Source of the DNA: Trigonopsis variabilis
Lineage: Eukaryota; Ascomycota; Trigonopsidomycetes; Trigonopsidales; Trigonopsidaceae
Length of the DNA stretch: 64,000 bases
Assembly (NCBI GenBank): GCA_003707065.3
Contig: PPXM03000001.1
Location: 1,798,001 to 1,862,000, forward strand
Direction of reading: 5' to 3'
The notes beneath the pieces are model-generated. The model searched no databases. It was not told the DNA's origin and worked only from the letters and a program-made list of their open reading frames with translations. Both the position numbers and the translations under genes were made by a program. Each line of letters begins with the position of its first letter. Position 1 is the first letter of the stretch. Below, piece by piece: positions 61,499 to 64,000 of the stretch.

Positions 61499-64000
61499 AT
61501 GTTGAAGCCAAGACTTCTCGAAGGCACTGGTAGGTCGATCACCAATATTGCCTCAAAGTCAAACCCTCTGTTGTCTCCCGAAACTCTCAATCAAACAAGT
61601 TCCACTGTTCTGTCTGAAATTATTGTTCCCAAGCTCCCCGTGGCCTTCGAGAGCATGCTATTGCCATTCACGGTGATTTGTCTGCATCTACAAACAAGTA
61701 CGATGCAGCCTCGTTCTGCAGGCCCGACCATCAGATTCTCGCTGACCGACGACCACCCTCCGCTCTATTATCTGTCTCGTTCGATATCCAGAGCATGTGT
61801 GCAGTTCTCTGTAATGGATATGCTTCGTCCTATGCCTCCTACATCTTCTCAATCCAGTTCTCAACTCTCATCTCGACTTGACTCTCGACTTGACTCCCAA
61901 CTTGGTTCTCAGTCTGGTACCCTGCCAGTACCTTCGTTTCCCGTTGGTCCAATATCTCCAGTTAGTGAGCCGGTATGTTTGACAGCCGGTAATATAGTAA
62001 TGCATAGAACACTCTGCCTACTGCTCGGTTTCCTCGTTCTCCCTCTCCCAACGATGAAATCGACCTGTTGAAAATAATTGCTAATGCGAAAAATAAAATT
62101 ACAACCACTAACAGTAAACCAGGCTTCTTGCTGAGCCTCCTCAAGGGTCAATCCTCACTTCTCGTACCGTCTCAGCGTACGCTCTCCCAAATCCCAATAT
62201 TCACGAATGGGCATTCTTAGATGAGACCCGCTTTCCGTCTCTTTGTGTTTTCAACCAAATTGTCAATTTTTTTGTGTCTTCACTGCCATCGAGCGCTGTG
62301 GTTTCGCACTTATGCTGACCAACGCCTTCCCCGGCACAAATGCTTTCCTCGAAACTCGAGAGTGGACTCAATTGAGGACCAGGTCCGTCCACACTTGCCC
62401 ATAAAGCTGCCGAAGGTCGTAGCTCGAGCAATTGAGTTTCTGGACACATGTCAAGGATACATCTGCCCTACTTGTTTCAACTATACCGGGCCTTCAAAGC
62501 CGTCGGTGCGCAATCATTGGCTCCGTACCCACTAGACTGGACCTGAACAGCAGCAGCCGTCCCTTGAAAGGCACAGCTGTCTTGTGCAGAATCTGAATGG
62601 CAAGGATAGTGCCGCCTTTGTCGGAATCTACACTGTTAACGAAAATGCCAATCAGAACACGGAAACCATCGGCAGTCGACGGCGTCTCCAGATATACTCG
62701 CTGGCCGACATTCAAATCAAACGGCCGCGCATTGAAGTCCGTCTCGAGCGAATGCTTCCCTGCGTCCGTCTGCTGAACTGGAAGACCTGTGCCCGGATTG
62801 TTGACGAGATCGAGGACGACGATAGGGTCGCCTTTAGACAGCTCCCTGGCCGCGTCGACGTCCGTAAAGAACTCGGTGACCTGCTAAGCCGCGACTCTCT
62901 GGAAATGCCTCAGACATCGGTAATCGAGCATGCGCTCTTTTACATCGCAGAACGGTTTGTGCGCCTGATCAATTACAAAACAAGTAAAGGTTCGATTTCG
63001 GCGGTCGACATATATGCGATCAAGGTTGCAAGTCCGCTTTTGTTTGAGCTGCGCCCGTTCAATAAGCCAGCTGAGCAAGAAGTCCTGAGGTCTCGTGTGC
63101 TTACGTGCTATCATGTCCTGGCCTTTGTGTACCGCTCTGCGTTGACCGACATGCCAGGCGGGTTTCCTATATCAGACTCGATCCGAGACCACTGTCAGCA
63201 GTTTATCGAGGTGCTTTTACCTGCCGATGGCTCCCAGGCCGACATTGACGATTGCCTTGTAGCGCTGGCCCAGTTCTGGACGGCCTTGATTGACGATCCC
63301 ATTCTCGACGACAACGGCTGCGACCGAGAGACTAGTCTAGTGCTGGCTTTGTACTATGAATGCACTTCAAGTGACAAGAGCGTACGGTCTGCGTCGAGCT
63401 TGGTCAAAGTCTTTAGCGAGATGCTGTGGATGGCAGAGGCTACCGTATTGTTTCGAGCAGACTGCGACCAGATTACCGATTTCTCACGGCTGGACATCAC
63501 TCCGTACGCCACCGAAATGTTCAAGGCACCATACACAACGATGGGCAAGATCTTGATTGCACGTCGAATGCTGCGACCACAAGCAATGGCCACCTTTGGC
63601 GAGGACGTTGGCGTCGAGAATGACACGAGCTCGATCGTCGGATTCAAGCTCATCAAGGACTCGGTTCCAGTTCGTATTGAGGCCTTTACTTGTCTCTGTG
63701 CCAGGGTGTACCAGGACACCGCCAAGACGCTGGAGAGTCTCATTCGCTTTGTCGATTCAGGCAACCACATTGTCGATGGGTACTGCCGCCCTTCAGTCAT
63801 GAGGATTGACGATGACAAGGGATCGATGGATATCAGCTATAGTGCGTTTACGTCTAAGCAGAATCCATGGCATCGACTCACCCATCTTTTGCTCGATGGC
63901 TTTGAGATGGATCAGCTGCGTCCAGGCGGGCCAACTGACCGACTTGCGACCTTGAGTCCCCATTTCCGCGACGGCGACTCTGATCCTGTGTATAGTGGGT
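61499..64000 (+). pseudogene. Interrupted gene with OrsD-type (PF12013-like) C2H2 region, running off the right edge
   Basis: Coding character continues over 2.5 kb, but no single frame covers it. A Ser/Gln-rich N-terminal exon (61499-61972) joins over a GTATGT...TAG intron (61973-62007) to 62008-62146 (PNDEIDLLKIIANAKN). A possible 29-nt intron follows. The frame then changes within a run of seven T at 62267-62273. Two zinc-finger-like parts are seen: CLHCHRAL...RHKC and CPTC-FNY...RNHWLRTH, with PHLPIKLP between them, the layout of OrsD-type domains. A TAG follows at 62533-62535. After it the same frame stays open for 488 codons to the window end (AFVGIYTVNENANQ...). That part is more GC-rich than its neighbours and has no named domain. 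Such proteins are often joined to RecQ-like telomere-linked helicases in fungi. Either it is a decaying copy or the T run is a sequencing error. Confidence 0.5.

Noticed and set aside
62478-62550. A 45-nt phase-0 intron (GTGCGC...CAG) that would remove the TAG in the OrsD-type gene
   Set aside because: It would delete the conserved RNHWLRTH half of the zinc-finger region and has a poor donor, so a true interruption is more likely.
1-64000. tRNA, rRNA or CRISPR-like arrays
   Set aside because: No tRNA B-box with a matching clover-leaf, no rRNA segments and no spaced direct repeats were seen; CRISPR arrays are not expected in a fungus.

Overview
The window looks like chromosomal DNA of an ascomycete fungus. 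It holds two complete Zn2Cys6 transcription factors plus the end of a third, several fungal-type MFS carriers, a Dur3-type symporter, a GPI-anchored cell-wall protein and many group A flavin monooxygenases. Introns are very short (29-47 nt), with GTAAGT-like donors and a CTAAC-like branch box only a few bases before the acceptor. CTG codons fall on invariant leucines (for example the HGLPISLKD motif of the first amidase), so CUG is read as leucine. That argues against the CUG-Ser and CUG-Ala yeasts. A compact-intron lineage such as an early-diverging budding yeast or a Taphrinomycotina-like fungus would fit, but the species cannot be fixed from the sequence alone.

Layout. 0-12 kb: end of a transcription factor, two tandem amidases with GATA-rich promoters, a divergent pair of FAD monooxygenases and an UNC93-like membrane protein. 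12-19 kb: a large repeat-bearing GPI cell-wall protein between long non-coding stretches. 19.5-27 kb: a nutrient-scavenging set of TauD/TfdA dioxygenase, divergent ACS-family permease and DUR3-type symporter. 27-31 kb: a Helitron with a long open helicase frame but a decayed 5' part. 32-43 kb: Zn2Cys6 factor, ACS permease, Baeyer-Villiger monooxygenase, a six-exon isochorismatase-like hydrolase that simple ORF calling misses, and a GT31 glycosyltransferase. 46.8-61.2 kb: a putative aromatic catabolic cluster of FAD monooxygenase, zinc alcohol dehydrogenase, enol-lactonase-like hydrolase, DHA1 transporter, salicylaldehyde-type dehydrogenase, Zn2Cys6 regulator, salicylate hydroxylase-like enzyme and a second FAD monooxygenase. 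61.5-64 kb: an interrupted OrsD-type zinc-finger gene running off the right edge.

How it may work together (inference). Alcohol dehydrogenase, aldehyde dehydrogenase and salicylate hydroxylase form a logical series from an aromatic alcohol through aldehyde and acid to a catechol, with transporter and regulator alongside. No ring-cleavage dioxygenase is in the window. The amidases with salicylate-hydroxylase-like monooxygenases, and the Baeyer-Villiger enzyme with permease and regulator, look like two more small catabolic modules.

The most unusual feature is splicing. Of 23 introns inferred from reading-frame and family continuity (not counting two further, less certain ones in the damaged right-edge gene), about a third end in AAG or GAG rather than CAG or TAG. 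One gene contains an 8-nt exon.
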